A DNA stretch of 64,000 bases, from assembly GCA_900473415.1 (NCBI GenBank), contig UCLR01000047.1, forward strand, positions 99,822 through 163,821. The letters run 5' to 3'. Position 1 is the stretch's first letter. Each line of letters begins with the position of its first letter. Below the pieces are notes generated by a model, which made no database searches, was not told where the DNA came from, and was given only the letters and a program-made list of their open reading frames with translations. This DNA is from Hyphomicrobiales bacterium. GTDB taxonomy: Bacteria; Pseudomonadota; Alphaproteobacteria; Rhizobiales; Beijerinckiaceae. Position numbers and translations under genes: made by a program. Below are positions 62,631-64,000 of the stretch, piece after piece.

Positions 62631-63725
62631 CTAGCTTCCCGGCGCCTTCTTGCGACGCTGCTGCATTGCGATCGCCATGTGCTCCATCGCGGATGCTTTG
62701 AGCGCCCAGTCCGCTTCGTCGCTCGCGGATTTGAAGAAGTTCGCGGCGCGGGTGACGATCTGCAAGTTGCCGGGAACGTACCCTAGCGTGGAATCCTTAC
62801 GGTCGAGGCTCGGTCGCAGATGTGGATTGGTGACTGCCGGCCTGAATTCGTAGCCGGATAGAGCGCAGCGGTGCTTTTGCTGATTCAGCAACGCGGCGAT
62901 CTCTTCCTCGAGCTCGGGTCGTGTGAACCCGATGTCTTTCGCTTTAACGATCGTCAAGACCGTCTGCCCATTCGCATAAGCTGCCGTGTGCACAGCGGTG
63001 CCAGACATACGGCGTATCTCCTCCTCAAAATAATCTGCCGCTTCCTGCACCAGCGGCGACGCTGTGGGATCAGGGCGCGCCGCGCGCAACGCAACGTAAT
63101 CCTTAGGATGCCAGCCGACTTCCCTGGCCTTTAGTTGCCAGTCGGGGCGCGATTCCCACTCGCTTGTGTCGCTCCCCAAGATCAAAGCGCGCAGGTAACC
63201 CGCGTCAGTCTGGACGCGGTTCAGAGTCGCCATGTTTACCGCAACGTCGCGCGCCTTGGGGTGTAGATTGCTCAGCGGCATGCCACTGACCGAAGTTTTC
63301 CGCCAGCCGCCAGCCAATGGGCGGTGGAAGACGAGGCCCGGCTGCCCCCAAGTGCTGGTCTCCTCCCGCGCAAGGAAGAAGTCGTCTATTGTGATGCCCC
63401 AATGCAGGAAATCGGCATCTGCTTCCCAATGCACGATCAATGTCTTGCTGGGAAGGGTGCGGAAGGTGACGATGGAGCCGCGCCAGACCGAATAAGCTTT
63501 TTCCTTGGCGCCGCCGCGCGGATACAGGTCCGCTTTGACCAATGCACCGGTGCGCGCGATGGCAGCCTCGTCGCCGGAAATAACGGCCTGATGGAAGGCC
63601 TTTTCGCTGCCGAAGACGAGCACACCCTTATCCAAGGCTTCCTTCCGGTAGCTCGCGGTCTTGCCCAGTGACATTTTGTAGATGGCGGCGTTTGCGACCA
63701 CGGGGCGGAGTTCGGCAGGCGTCAT
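62631..63725 (-). CDS. HNH-like endonuclease domain protein
   Basis: 364 residues. The first 250 are an uncharacterised mixed alpha/beta region. The C-terminal part reads LNQQKHRCALSGYEFRPAVT, then HLRPSLDRKDSTLGYVPGNL and QIVTRAANFFKS, matching the LDR.D...GY..GN pattern of HNH-type endonucleases that often carry C..SG. The second zinc Cys pair is not evident. The ATG at 63725 with AGAGGATCAA upstream is preferred over the GTG at 63755. It lies in the accessory island and may be a defence or restriction nuclease; unproven. Confidence 0.72.
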   Translation of the reverse strand: MTPAELRPVVANAAIYKMSLGKTASYRKEALDKGVLVFGSEKAFHQAVISGDEAAIARTGALVKADLYPRGGAKEKAYSVWRGSIVTFRTLPSKTLIVHWEADADFLHWGITIDDFFLAREETSTWGQPGLVFHRPLAGGWRKTSVSGMPLSNLHPKARDVAVNMATLNRVQTDAGYLRALILGSDTSEWESRPDWQLKAREVGWHPKDYVALRAARPDPTASPLVQEAADYFEEEIRRMSGTAVHTAAYANGQTVLTIVKAKDIGFTRPELEEEIAALLNQQKHRCALSGYEFRPAVTNPHLRPSLDRKDSTLGYVPGNLQIVTRAANFFKSASDEADWALKASAMEHMAIAMQQRRKKAPGS

Positions 63726-64000
63726 TTGATCCTCTTCCAGCTGCTCAAGTGTCACAGAGATCAGCCTGACAACGGGACCGTCAATCCGACACGCCGCAAA
63801 ATGCGGCAGCCTCGGACCATCTAAAACGCGCAGGGCAGCGTGCCACAGTACGCGTCCGGACTACTTCGCGGTTGTCTCGCGGGTCCTCTAACAATCACGC
63901 TCGCAATAGGGAGATGGGGAGGGTTGCGAAGCAATGTCGCCCGAGAAACCACAGTATGGTTCTACGGCGGCAGCGGCGGTCAGCCCCCTGCCTGCCCCCC

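Overview
The window is high-GC chromosomal DNA from an alphaproteobacterium of the order Hyphomicrobiales (Rhizobiales). Bosea or a close relative is my inference, not something the sequence proves. The clues are a homospermidine synthase/ornithine decarboxylase polyamine locus, a DUF930 protein, a TorF-type porin with an Omp-like mature N terminus (ADLPSKKG), and many intergenic palindromic repeats bounded by CGTCAT/ATGACG.

Bases 1-52500 are ordinary chromosome. From left to right they hold: the 3' end of an ABC substrate-binding gene, two aminopeptidases, an enolase-superfamily enzyme and an ornithine-cyclodeaminase homologue (1-6.5 kb); a porin, an L,D-transpeptidase lipoprotein, accA, a methyltransferase, gloB, a cupin and an acetyltransferase (6.6-13.3 kb); a ROK kinase homologue whose motifs are in circularly permuted order, a large MscS channel, a CAP-domain lipoprotein and a YcaQ-type glycosylase (14-20 kb); a DMT transporter-lipoprotein-mutT operon, argJ, a parvulin foldase and secA (20.6-28 kb); an SPFH/NfeD pair (29-30.5 kb); a LacI-controlled divergent catabolic cluster with CoA transferase, enoyl-CoA hydratase, SDR, DHDPS-like aldolase and TIM-barrel isomerase (30.7-37.2 kb); serA, a luciferase-like oxidoreductase, a Fur-family regulator and a glutathionyl-hydroquinone reductase (37.3-41.6 kb); a broken acetyltransferase behind an OpgG/D glucan gene (41.6-43.6 kb); the odc-GNAT-hss polyamine locus with a long structured leader (44.4-48.5 kb); and an MFS permease, a LON-domain protein, a YbbN/CnoX co-chaperone and a YbaK-type deacylase (48.6-52.4 kb).

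A tRNA-Gly(GCC) at 52557-52631 marks the border of an accessory island that runs past the window end. The island contains a degenerate 3' tRNA piece, an orphan dndB followed by a small HTH protein, decayed IS256 and IS3 transposases that abut each other, an Eco57I-like type IIG restriction-modification operon led by a ribbon-helix-helix protein, a divergent XRE regulator/unknown-gene pair, a lipoprotein gene split by an in-frame amber codon, and an HNH-like nuclease gene. The last 275 bases hold no gene I can see, and no integrase is visible.

The most unusual signals are: six GAGCT(C/G) sites at exactly 22-bp spacing over the dndB promoter; the permuted ROK protein; and a possible structured RNA at 28777-28881 made of two hairpins with the same 9-nt loop enclosed by a long stem. 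No tools were used. Family assignments rest on recognised motifs and sequence memory.
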